Positions 7,555 to 15,425 of a DNA stretch of 32,091 nt are shown piece by piece (the stretch's first letter is position 1; each line of letters opens with the position of its first letter). The position numbers and the translations under genes are program-made. The stretch lies in the NCBI GenBank assembly GCA_037139855.1, contig JBAXFM010000018.1, forward strand, positions 1 to 32,091, given 5' to 3'. The DNA comes from CAIVAT01 sp037139855. Lineage in GTDB: Bacteria > Bacteroidota > Bacteroidia > Bacteroidales > FEN-979. The notes beneath the pieces were generated by a model. The model made no database searches. It was not told the DNA's origin and saw nothing but the letters and a program-made list of their open reading frames with translations.

Positions 7555-8808
7555 ATGTTGTACTATCTCTTTACATGGTTGCACAAAGCATTTAACATCC
7601 CCGGGGCCGGTGTATTTCAATACATTTCATTCAGGGCGGCGGCGGCGTTGATCACCTCATTATTCATTTCAATGATCATCGGAAAACGCCTTATCGACTT
7701 CCTGCGTAAAAAACAAGTTGGTGAAACAGTGCGCGACCTGGGACTGGAGGGGCAGAACATGAAGCAGGGTACCCCTACCATGGGTGGCCTTATCATCCTG
7801 GCAGCCATCCTGATCCCATCGCTGCTTTTTGCTAAACTTGACAACCTCTACATAATCCTGGTGCTGGTGGCAACAGTATGGCTGGGACTGATCGGATTTC
7901 TGGATGATTACATTAAAGTATTCAAGAAGGATAAGAAAGGATTGCCCGGAAAACTGAAAGTTCTCGGACAAATTGGTCTGGGCTTGATTGTAGGACTCAC
8001 GATGTATTTCAGCGACAGCATTGTGATCAAAGAGCGGGTACGGCAGTCTGCATATGTACCCACCACAGATGTTTTCGCCATGGAATCGACGACGGATAAA
8101 AGTAAGATCTTTTCCAAAACCACGGTTAAATCAACCAAAACGACCATCCCGTTTGTAAAGAACAATGAATTTGATTACAGTTCACTGATTTCCTGGATGG
8201 GTGAAGACGCAAAAAAATGGACATGGCTTGTTTTTATTCCCATTGTGATCTTCATCGTCATTGCTGTTTCCAATGGGGCTAACCTTACCGATGGCCTTGA
8301 TGGACTTGCAACGGGATCGGCTGCCATTATCGGGCTCACACTTGGGGTGCTGGCCTATGTTTCCGGCAACAGCATTTTTGCAAATTACCTGAATATCATG
8401 TATATACCAAATACAGGAGAGCTAACTATTTACATTTCAGCTTTTGTAGGTGCATGCATTGGCTTTCTCTGGTATAACTCTTTTCCGGCGCAGGTATTCA
8501 TGGGTGATACCGGAAGCCTGGCCCTGGGCGGTATCATTGCGGTGTTTGCCATCATGATTCGTAAAGAGATCCTCATTCCCATTTTCTGCGGAGTTTTCCT
8601 CGCTGAAACCCTTTCGGTGGTGATGCAGGTTACCTGGTTCAAATACACTAGAAACAAGTACGGTGAAGGAAGGAGAATCTTCAGGATGTCACCACTTCAT
8701 CATCATTTTCAAAAGCTTGGCTACCATGAGTCAAAAATCGTGATGCGATTTCTGATCGTTGGCATCATGCTGGCCGTATTAACCATTGTCACACTCAAAT
8801 TAAGATAA
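7555..8808 (+). CDS. mraY: Phospho-MurNAc-pentapeptide translocase MraY
   Basis: Membrane enzyme that transfers phospho-MurNAc-pentapeptide to undecaprenyl phosphate, giving lipid I. Recognisable motifs: KQGTPTMGGLIIL, the aspartate pair in FLDDYIKVFKK, NLTDGLDGLATG, FMGDTGSLALGG, and the histidine-rich PLHHHFQKLGYHESKIVMRF near the end. About ten membrane segments are visible. At 417 residues it is longer than the ~360 of E. coli because of a polar insertion of about 60 residues (around 165-225). Such insertions are common in Bacteroidota MraY. It starts 4 bp after murE. The 3' end is complete and lies only 5 bp before the truncated murD. Confidence 0.96.
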   Translation: MLYYLFTWLHKAFNIPGAGVFQYISFRAAAALITSLFISMIIGKRLIDFLRKKQVGETVRDLGLEGQNMKQGTPTMGGLIILAAILIPSLLFAKLDNLYIILVLVATVWLGLIGFLDDYIKVFKKDKKGLPGKLKVLGQIGLGLIVGLTMYFSDSIVIKERVRQSAYVPTTDVFAMESTTDKSKIFSKTTVKSTKTTIPFVKNNEFDYSSLISWMGEDAKKWTWLVFIPIVIFIVIAVSNGANLTDGLDGLATGSAAIIGLTLGVLAYVSGNSIFANYLNIMYIPNTGELTIYISAFVGACIGFLWYNSFPAQVFMGDTGSLALGGIIAVFAIMIRKEILIPIFCGVFLAETLSVVMQVTWFKYTRNKYGEGRRIFRMSPLHHHFQKLGYHESKIVMRFLIVGIMLAVLTIVTLKLR

Positions 8809-8813
8809 AAAAC

Positions 8814-9362
8814 ATGACATTCGAAGCATTGGCAAAACAGGGACAAACAACAGTTTATGAATCACTTGCTGCCTCAATTGGCCCAAAGATCCGTGGAATC
8901 CGTAAAGAGTATATCAAAGAGAGCTTTTACGGTTTGCAGCAGGTTGAACATCGCCTGGAGTTGGTTGCCATTATAAAAGGTATGGAGTTTATAAACGATT
9001 CCAAATCATCCACCTTGAATTCCACCTGGTTTGCCCTTGAAAGCACCTCAAGACCCATCATCTGGATCGTTGGTGGGGTTGAGTGTGGTAATGAATATTC
9101 AACTTTACGCCATCTTGTACGAACAAAAGTGAAAGGAATCGTTTGCCTGGGCGTGGATACCACACGTATTCATGAAGCCTTTGAAGCACTCGATATCCCG
9201 ATGATTGATGCATTTTCAATGGTAGAAGCAGTTGATACCGCCTACTACATGGGAAACAATGGTGATGCAGTTCTTCTCTCACCAGCTTGTCCCTCCTTCG
9301 ACCTTTTCGACAATCTGGAAGAACGCGGGAATGCATTTCGCAAAGCTGTTAAAAACTTATAA
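8814..9362 (+). CDS. MurD remnant: C-terminal domain only
   Basis: The 182 residues align to the last ~40% of MurD (UDP-MurNAc-L-Ala D-Glu ligase): QVEHRLELVA, GMEFINDSKS, LNSTWFALES, and LLSPACPSFDLF near 154-165. The UDP-binding and ATPase domains, including the GTNGKTT-type loop, are absent, and only 5 bp separate it from mraY, so they are not in another frame nearby. The ATG coincides with an internal position where related MurD proteins often have Met before ELALQGKHN, so a deletion joined start region to interior. Residues normally conserved have also changed: the HNxxN motif reads QTTVYES, DSKATN reads DSKSST (62-67), and GGxDKG reads GGVECG (87-92). Ligase activity is not expected. 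It is either a decaying remnant or a repurposed domain. Confidence 0.85.
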   Translation: MTFEALAKQGQTTVYESLAASIGPKIRGIRKEYIKESFYGLQQVEHRLELVAIIKGMEFINDSKSSTLNSTWFALESTSRPIIWIVGGVECGNEYSTLRHLVRTKVKGIVCLGVDTTRIHEAFEALDIPMIDAFSMVEAVDTAYYMGNNGDAVLLSPACPSFDLFDNLEERGNAFRKAVKNL

Positions 9363-9373
9363 GTCATTTCCCC

Positions 9374-10585
9374 ATGTTGAAAGTAGCAAAAGATATAAAG
9401 GGAGATAAAGTGATCTGGATCGTTGTAGTGATCCTGTGCATTTTTTCTTTGTTGGCTGTTTACAGTTCAACAGGGACCCTTGCGTATAAAAAACAACATG
9501 GCAACACCGAGTATTACCTCTTTAAACATTTCATGATCCTGGTCTTCGGCCTGGGGTTGATGTATATCACCCATCTGGTCAAATACACCTATTATTCGCG
9601 CATTTCACAAATCGGACTGTTCCTTACCTTCCCTTTGCTGCTGGTCACACTTATCTCCGGGACAAACCTTAACGAAGCGAACCGGTGGCTTACGGTTCCT
9701 ATTGTGAACCTCACTTTTCAGAGTTCCGATGTAGCCAAGCTCTTTCTTATCATGTACCTTGCACGGGTGTTGAGCAAGAAACAGGAGCTTGTCCAGGATT
9801 TTCGCAAAGGTTTTCTGCCTGTCATCATCCCGGTGATTGCCGTTACATTGCTGATTCTGCCTGCAAACTTTTCAACAGCCGCCATTCTGTTTGTCACCTG
9901 CATTGTATTGATGTTCATCGGCAGGATCAGCCTGAAATACATGATTTCGCTTGGTTTACTTGGCATCGTGGGCATCGTGATGATTTTCATGTTATCAAAA
10001 TCCTTTCCAACATTGTTCCCGAGAGGAACCACATGGGTTGCCCGTATCGATCACTTTATCAATAAAAAAGAAGCTGATCCCGATGCCACCTATCAGGTTG
10101 ATCAGGCTAAAATAGCAATCGTTCAGGGTGGAATCCTTGGTAAATCTCCCGGAAAAAGTACCCAGCGAAACTTTCTGCCACACCCCTATTCCGATTTTAT
10201 CTTCGCGATCATTATTGAAGAGTACGGATTGGTTGGCGGAAGCTTTGTACTGCTGCTTTACCTGATTTTGTTTTTCCGGGTTATCCGGATCGCTACAAAA
10301 AGCCAGGGGAATTTCGGATCCCTGCTGAGTATCGGCATTGGCTTCAGCCTGGTCTTCCAGGCGCTCATCAACATGGCAGTGGCGGTAAACCTGTTTCCGG
10401 TTACCGGTCAAACACTTCCCCTCGTGAGTATGGGTGGAACCTCTATCTGGTTCACCAGTATCTCACTCGGAATCATTCTCAGTGTAAGCCGAACCGCCGA
10501 AATTGAAACCAGGGATGGTACGGAAGTCGAAATCCTCCAGGAACCAACCCTTAGTAAAAATTCTAAAACGGTACCGGCCATATGA
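9374..10585 (+). CDS. ftsW: Peptidoglycan glycosyltransferase FtsW
   Basis: SEDS-family polymerase that works with FtsI at the septum. The 403 residues contain about ten membrane segments and SEDS landmarks: LLAVYSSTGTLAY near the N-terminus, EANRWLTVPIVNLTFQSSDV, QVDQAKIAIVQGGILGKSPG, PHPYSDFIFAIIIEEYGLVG, and the C-terminal LPVT-like segment LFPVTGQTLPLVSMGGTS. The gene starts 11 bp after the murD remnant and its stop overlaps the murG start by 4 bp. Position between murD and murG is the canonical dcw order. A cytoplasmic tail of about 30 residues ends the protein. Confidence 0.95.
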   Translation: MLKVAKDIKGDKVIWIVVVILCIFSLLAVYSSTGTLAYKKQHGNTEYYLFKHFMILVFGLGLMYITHLVKYTYYSRISQIGLFLTFPLLLVTLISGTNLNEANRWLTVPIVNLTFQSSDVAKLFLIMYLARVLSKKQELVQDFRKGFLPVIIPVIAVTLLILPANFSTAAILFVTCIVLMFIGRISLKYMISLGLLGIVGIVMIFMLSKSFPTLFPRGTTWVARIDHFINKKEADPDATYQVDQAKIAIVQGGILGKSPGKSTQRNFLPHPYSDFIFAIIIEEYGLVGGSFVLLLYLILFFRVIRIATKSQGNFGSLLSIGIGFSLVFQALINMAVAVNLFPVTGQTLPLVSMGGTSIWFTSISLGIILSVSRTAEIETRDGTEVEILQEPTLSKNSKTVPAI

Positions 10586-13185
10586 AACGTGTCATCATCA
10601 GCGGAGGAGGTACAGGCGGACATATTTTTCCCGCCATTGCCATTGCAAATGCGCTCAAGGCCAAGGTGAAAGATATTGAAATTCTTTTCATTGGCGCAAA
10701 AGGGCGGATGGAGATGGAAAAGGTACCTGCTGCGGGATATGCGATTGAAGGACTTACCATCAGCGGTTTCCAGCGCAGAATTACCTGGAAAAACCTTGCC
10801 TTTCCGTTAAAACTCACTACCAGTTTGCTGAAAGCATGGTCAATCATTGGCAAATTTAAACCTGATGTGGTGATCGGAGTTGGAGGCTACGCAAGCGGGC
10901 CAACGTTGCGCGTGGCAACGCTGAAAAAGATCCCCACGCTCATCCAGGAGCAGAATTCTTATCCTGGCATAACCAACAGGCTCCTGGGAAGCAGGGTGCA
11001 AAAGATTTGTGTGGCTTATGAAGGAATGAGTAAATATTTTCCGCAAACTAAAATAGTGTTTACCGGCAATCCTATTCGCCAGGATATCGTGATAATTTCC
11101 GGAAAGCGGGAGGAAGCGTTGCAGCATTTTGGGCTTGCATCTGAAAGAAAAACGCTGCTGGTGATCGGAGGAAGCCTCGGGGCCGGAACAATCAACCAGG
11201 CGATGTTGAAATTTGTTCAGGAATCAGGCATCGGTAATGATTTCCAGATTCTATGGCAAACCGGAAAATATTACTATGATAATATAAAATCCTGTTTCCC
11301 GGAATCCTCCTTTCAATTCCAAAATCCAAAATCCGAACCGGAGCGAAGCGGAGCTCGGCGGAGCCAAATCCGAAATCTATTCATCCTGCCTTTCATCGAC
11401 CACATGGACCTGGCTTATGCTGCTGCCGACATCATTGTTTCCCGTGCCGGGGCTATTGCCATCTCCGAACTCTGTGTCGTCGGAAAACCGGTTATTCTGA
11501 TTCCATCACCCAATGTTTCAGAAGATCACCAAACCAAAAATGCGAAAGCCCTGACCAATAAAAATGCTGCGATCATTGTCAGCGACAATATGGCCATGGA
11601 AATTCTCGGGAAAACAATTACAGACCTGTTCAGCAACCAAACCCTCCAGTCTGAACTTGGTAAAAACATATGGGCACTGGGAATCAGCAACGCAGCCGAA
11701 ACAATTGCTGATGTAGCGTTATCACTTATCAAACCAAATGACAAAGTACAAATGACAAGTGACGAAATTGGCAAACAACCCCCATCATTCGTCATTCGTC
11801 ATTCGTCATTCGTCATTCCAAAGTCCGTCTACCTCCTCGGCATCGGCGGCATCGGCATGAGCGCCCTGGCACGGTATTTTTTATCTGAAGGTGCAATGGT
11901 TTCAGGGTATGACAAAACGCCGACCACCCTTACCGATCAATTGATCAGTGAAGGAATGCATATCCACTTTACAGAAGATGTGAGCTTGTTGCCAGCCCAT
12001 CCCGACCTTGTTATCTACACCCCTGCGGTGCCATCGGATCATCAGGAACTCCTCTATTTTCAAGAACATGCTATCCCGTTAAAAAAAAGGGCAGAAGTAC
12101 TGGGTTTGATTTCCCGTAAGTATAAAACCATTGCCGTTGCCGGAACCCATGGGAAAACCACCACCTCAACCATGATCGCACACATGATGCGAACAGCTGG
12201 AAAGGATACCCTGGCTTTTCTTGGCGGAATATCAAAAAACTATGGTACAAATTTCTGGGTTGGGCCACCAAACGGCAATTTGTCCGGATCGTATTGCGTT
12301 GTGGAGGCTGATGAATATGACAAGTCATTCCTGCAACTCTCTCCCTATATCGCCATTATTACCTCAGCGGATGCCGACCACCTTGACATTTATGGCAACC
12401 ACGATGATATGAAAAGGACTTTTGCCGAGTTTACCTCAAAAATTGTCCCAGGAGGATCTTTGGCCATGAAAGCCGGAACTTTGATCACTCCGGAAAATAC
12501 AGCCAATTATACAATATTTGATTACACACTTGCCTCCGGAGCTTCATTTTTTCCACAAAATATCCATGTGGAAGATGGCTTATTCCATTTTGATTTTGTC
12601 CACCCTGCAGGAATTATAAAAGGTCTTGTACTGGGCGTTCCAGGTAAATTCAACCTTGAAAATGCCATTGCCGCCTTGTCAGTGGGTTGTATGCTCGGCC
12701 TTGACGAACAGGCGATCAGGACAGCATTTCTCACTTACGAAGGCGTTCAACGGCGTTTCGAGTTCAGGGTCCGTCGTCCGGGGCTGGTTTATATCGACGA
12801 TTATGCCCATCATCCCGAAGAACTCAGAGCCTGTATCGGCGCTACCCGTGATCTGTATCCGCAGAAAAAAATTACCGGTATATTTCAGCCGCACCTCTTT
12901 ACACGTACCCGCGACTTTGCCGATGGTTTTGCACGAAGCCTTGAATTGCTTGATGAGCTACTGCTTCTTGATATTTATCCTGCCCGGGAAAAACCCATTG
13001 CCGGGGTCAATTCTCAAATGCTGCTCGACCGGGTGAACCTTAAACATAAAAAGTTGGTTCAGAAAGATGACCTGATACGGGAAATCAAAGATTGTGAACC
13101 GGAGGTATTATTAACGCTCGGCGCGGGTGATATTGACCGGTTTGTAGATCCAATCACTCAATTGCTCAAAGAACCTAACCTGTAG
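10582..13185 (+). CDS. murG/murC: MurG-MurC fusion: lipid II GlcNAc-transferase fused to UDP-MurNAc-L-alanine ligase
   Basis: One 867-codon frame encodes two enzymes usually made separately. Residues 1-~388 are MurG, which adds GlcNAc to lipid I: GGGTGGH (8-14), GVGGYASGP, IQEQNSYPGITNRLLG, and ISRAGA-like VSRAGAIAISEL. Residues ~413-867 are MurC, adding L-Ala to UDP-MurNAc: GIGGIGMSALARYF, ATP loop GTHGKTTT (521-528), EADEYDKSFL, and YAHHPEELRA. The ~25-residue linker is read from facing 7-bp arrays (11737-11817) with no stop codon. A second array-derived insertion of about 21 residues (QNPKSEPERSGARRSQIRN region, ~245-266) lies inside MurG. An in-frame ATG at 11752 could allow separate MurC translation. 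Catalytic motifs of both halves look intact. Confidence 0.9.
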   Translation: MKRVIISGGGTGGHIFPAIAIANALKAKVKDIEILFIGAKGRMEMEKVPAAGYAIEGLTISGFQRRITWKNLAFPLKLTTSLLKAWSIIGKFKPDVVIGVGGYASGPTLRVATLKKIPTLIQEQNSYPGITNRLLGSRVQKICVAYEGMSKYFPQTKIVFTGNPIRQDIVIISGKREEALQHFGLASERKTLLVIGGSLGAGTINQAMLKFVQESGIGNDFQILWQTGKYYYDNIKSCFPESSFQFQNPKSEPERSGARRSQIRNLFILPFIDHMDLAYAAADIIVSRAGAIAISELCVVGKPVILIPSPNVSEDHQTKNAKALTNKNAAIIVSDNMAMEILGKTITDLFSNQTLQSELGKNIWALGISNAAETIADVALSLIKPNDKVQMTSDEIGKQPPSFVIRHSSFVIPKSVYLLGIGGIGMSALARYFLSEGAMVSGYDKTPTTLTDQLISEGMHIHFTEDVSLLPAHPDLVIYTPAVPSDHQELLYFQEHAIPLKKRAEVLGLISRKYKTIAVAGTHGKTTTSTMIAHMMRTAGKDTLAFLGGISKNYGTNFWVGPPNGNLSGSYCVVEADEYDKSFLQLSPYIAIITSADADHLDIYGNHDDMKRTFAEFTSKIVPGGSLAMKAGTLITPENTANYTIFDYTLASGASFFPQNIHVEDGLFHFDFVHPAGIIKGLVLGVPGKFNLENAIAALSVGCMLGLDEQAIRTAFLTYEGVQRRFEFRVRRPGLVYIDDYAHHPEELRACIGATRDLYPQKKITGIFQPHLFTRTRDFADGFARSLELLDELLLLDIYPAREKPIAGVNSQMLLDRVNLKHKKLVQKDDLIREIKDCEPEVLLTLGAGDIDRFVDPITQLLKEPNL
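11314..11378 (+). repeat. 7-bp array with GC-rich core inserted in the MurG part
   Basis: Heptamers CAATTCC, AAAATCC, AAAATCC and a start of GAACCGG are followed by a GC-rich block of GGAGC-type words (about 11336-11363) and then CCAAATC/CGAAATC. The block is translated in frame as QNPKSEP, then ERSGARRS, then QIRN. It falls just before the MurG segment FIDHMDLAYAAAD, in a place where other MurG proteins have a short loop. Confidence 0.75.
11737..11817. repeat. Facing 7-bp arrays at the murG/murC junction
   Basis: The left arm has four heptamers (AATGACA, AAGTACA, AATGACA, AGTGACG; 11737-11764). The right arm is TCATTCG repeated four times plus TCATT (11785-11817). The arms are complementary at about 22 of 28 positions, with a 20-bp loop, so they could form a hairpin. 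In the host frame, a regular left arm would put TGA at 11746-11748; that unit reads GTA there. The right arm reads SFVIRHS-SFVI, which is stop-free. Confidence 0.85.
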
Positions 13186-13989
13186 ATGAAAAAGTTTTTG
13201 AAAATATTAACGATTGTTGTATGGATCTTGCTGGTTGCCGGCGCAGGGGTGCTGGTTGGGTTTGTGGAGGTTGAACATTACAGTCAGACTTGTAAAAAAA
13301 TCGATATAAAGATCAACTATGGTGCAGCTGATGTGTTAATAACAAAAAAAGATATTGATTCCATCCTGCTGAAAACATCCGGAATGCTAAAGGGGAAGCC
13401 CCTCGGTTATATCAATACAGGATCCATTGAGAATGCTATCCTTAAACAGGCTTATGTGGCAAAAGTGTCTGTTTATGAGAACAATGAAGGAACTCTTTTC
13501 GTCGAAATCCGTCAACGCGAGCCTCTGCTGCGTATTATCAACAGGAAATACGAAAGTTTTTACCTGGATGAGTCTGGTGCCCTCTTGCCGGTCAACCCAA
13601 ATTTTTCAGCGCGTGTGCTGGTAGCAAACGGCACAATCGACGATTCGTACATTAAAAATCCGAATTACAGAATCAACATTCTTTCACTATCCGACTCAGT
13701 GTTTTATGATTCGCTGCTGACAAACCTTTACAGATTAACCATGTACATCACGCATGATAAATTTCTGAAGGCCCAGATCGCGCAAATCTATGTGAATGAA
13801 AACATCGAATTCGAACTCATTCCCCGGATCGGAAATCATGTAATCCTGTTGGGCAAGGCTGATGATCTCGATGATAAATTCAAAAGGTTATATGCGTTTT
13901 ATCGCTTCGGACTGAATAAAATCGGATGGAATAAATACAGCATTATCAATATTAAATACAAGAATCAAGTGGTTTGTTCTAAAAATTAA
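13186..13989 (+). CDS. ftsQ: Cell division protein FtsQ
   Basis: A 267-residue bitopic protein with one membrane segment at about residues 7-28 (ILTIVVWILLVAGAGVLVGF). The periplasmic region starts with a POTRA-like stretch (KIDIKINYGAADVLITKKDI, then AILKQAYVAKVSVYENNEGT) and the FtsQ beta domain (FVEIRQREPLLRI, YLDESGALLPV). It acts as the scaffold of the FtsQLB complex in the divisome. The ATG follows the stop of the murG-murC gene directly, and ftsA follows 6 bp downstream, as in most dcw clusters. Sequence conservation in this family is low, so synteny supports the call. Confidence 0.93.
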   Translation: MKKFLKILTIVVWILLVAGAGVLVGFVEVEHYSQTCKKIDIKINYGAADVLITKKDIDSILLKTSGMLKGKPLGYINTGSIENAILKQAYVAKVSVYENNEGTLFVEIRQREPLLRIINRKYESFYLDESGALLPVNPNFSARVLVANGTIDDSYIKNPNYRINILSLSDSVFYDSLLTNLYRLTMYITHDKFLKAQIAQIYVNENIEFELIPRIGNHVILLGKADDLDDKFKRLYAFYRFGLNKIGWNKYSIINIKYKNQVVCSKN

Positions 13990-13995
13990 GCAAGC

Positions 13996-15330
13996 ATGGA
14001 AAAATCAGGCATCATTGTCGGACTCGACATAGGTACAACTAAAATCGCGGTGATTGTTGGCCGTAAAAACGAACATGGAAAAATTGACATACTCGGATAC
14101 GGCAAAGTGCCATCCATTGGAGTGAAACGCGGCGTTGTAGCCAACATTGACAACACCGTACAATCAATCAAAGATGCCGTGGCAGAGGCCTCCGCAAAAT
14201 CAGGGGTTGACATTAAATATGTCAATGTCGGCATTGCCGGGCAACATATCAAGAGTTTGCAACACCGGGGCAGCATGATCCGGGAGGACAGCGAAACTGA
14301 AATAAGCCAGCAGGACATTGACAAGCTCTGCAACAGCATGTACAATCTCAACATGAACCCCGGAGAAGAGATTCTTGATGTCATTCCACAGGAATTCAGT
14401 ATCGATGGAGAGCATGGCAACACCACACCAAAAGGGATGATCGGAAGTTCACTCGAAGCCAATTTTCACATCATCATCGGGCAAACAGCCGCTGCAAAAA
14501 ACATATATAAATGTGTGCGTAAAGCAGGCCTTGAGGTGGTTGAATTGATCATAGAACCCATGGCCTCTGCAGAAGCGGTACTCAGTGAAGAGGAAAAGGA
14601 AGCCGGTGTGGTACTTGTCGACATCGGCGGCGGGACTTCCGACATCGCTATTTTCCATGGCGGAATTATCCGTCATACTGCGGTGATTCCTCTGGGTGGT
14701 GAAATCATCAGCGAAGATATCAAAGAAGGCTGCTCCATCATTAAAAAACACGCTGAAGAGCTGAAAGTAAAATTCGGTTCAGCGCTTGCGCGCGAAAACA
14801 GAGAAGAAGAGATTGTTGCTATTCCAGGGCTGCGCGGCAGAACACCCAAGGAAATCAGCCTTAAAAACCTTGCATCGATCATTCAGGCCAGGATGGAAGA
14901 GATCATTGAACATATCTATTTTGAGATTAAAAATTCAGGATATGAGAAAAAACTCATCGGAGGTATCGTGCTTACCGGTGGGGGCGCTCAACTGAAGCAC
15001 ATTGCCCAGTTAACGGAATTCATGACCGGTCTCGACACCCGCATCGGGTACCCGAACGAACACCTTTCCACCGATGTGGTAACCGAGATGGCCAGTCCGA
15101 TGTTTGCAACCGGAGTTGGTTTGGTGATTGAAGGAATTGGCCGTTACTTGAAAGAAGTGGATAAGATGAAACCTGAAACGGCTGTAATCCAGGCAGAAGT
15201 TCCCGAGCCGGACGACAAAAAGAAAAAGGGAAAAGACCGGAAATCCAAAGATCCTTCAAACCCAACAAAACGACTTCCCGAAATATTCATGGATAAAATC
15301 AGAAGCATGTTTGAGGAAGACGTTGATTGA
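13996..15330 (+). CDS. ftsA: Cell division protein FtsA
   Basis: Actin-like ATPase that tethers FtsZ to the membrane and recruits the divisome. Actin-fold phosphate loops are visible: GLDIGTTKIAVIVG (10-23) and VVLVDIGGGTSDIAIF, with the adenosine motif GIVLTGGGAQLKHI. The 1C subdomain includes NVGIAGQHIKSLQHRG. The 444-residue length includes a charged, Lys-rich tail (DDKKKKGKDRKSKDPS) and a final helix IFMDKIRSMFEEDV that would be the membrane-targeting amphipathic helix. ATG at 13996. Confidence 0.96.
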   Translation: MEKSGIIVGLDIGTTKIAVIVGRKNEHGKIDILGYGKVPSIGVKRGVVANIDNTVQSIKDAVAEASAKSGVDIKYVNVGIAGQHIKSLQHRGSMIREDSETEISQQDIDKLCNSMYNLNMNPGEEILDVIPQEFSIDGEHGNTTPKGMIGSSLEANFHIIIGQTAAAKNIYKCVRKAGLEVVELIIEPMASAEAVLSEEEKEAGVVLVDIGGGTSDIAIFHGGIIRHTAVIPLGGEIISEDIKEGCSIIKKHAEELKVKFGSALARENREEEIVAIPGLRGRTPKEISLKNLASIIQARMEEIIEHIYFEIKNSGYEKKLIGGIVLTGGGAQLKHIAQLTEFMTGLDTRIGYPNEHLSTDVVTEMASPMFATGVGLVIEGIGRYLKEVDKMKPETAVIQAEVPEPDDKKKKGKDRKSKDPSNPTKRLPEIFMDKIRSMFEEDVD

Positions 15331-15333
15331 CGC

Positions 15334-15359
15334 GTTATTAACAATCATTCGTTGATAAC
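15334..15359. promoter_or_regulatory. Inverted repeat in the ftsA-ftsZ gap
   Basis: GTTATTAACA (15334-15343) faces CGTTGATAAC (15350-15359). The arms match at 8 of 10 positions around a 6-bp loop. The left arm is identical to a 10-mer next to the MraZ operator (2007-2016). The gap of 95 bp is the largest inside the cluster and also holds a -7-like TACTTTTA at 15397-15404, so ftsZ may have its own promoter. An operator or weak hairpin are both possible. Confidence 0.35.
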
Positions 15360-15425
15360 TAAATACTTATCCTCAATTTTCAATATTCTTTCTTAATACT
15401 TTTAACAATTCAAAAATAAATTATC

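Noticed and set aside
8809..8813. Missing N-terminal half of murD in another frame or as a separate ORF
   Set aside because: Only 5 bp lie between the mraY stop and the remnant, so the domains are truly absent from this locus in the given sequence.
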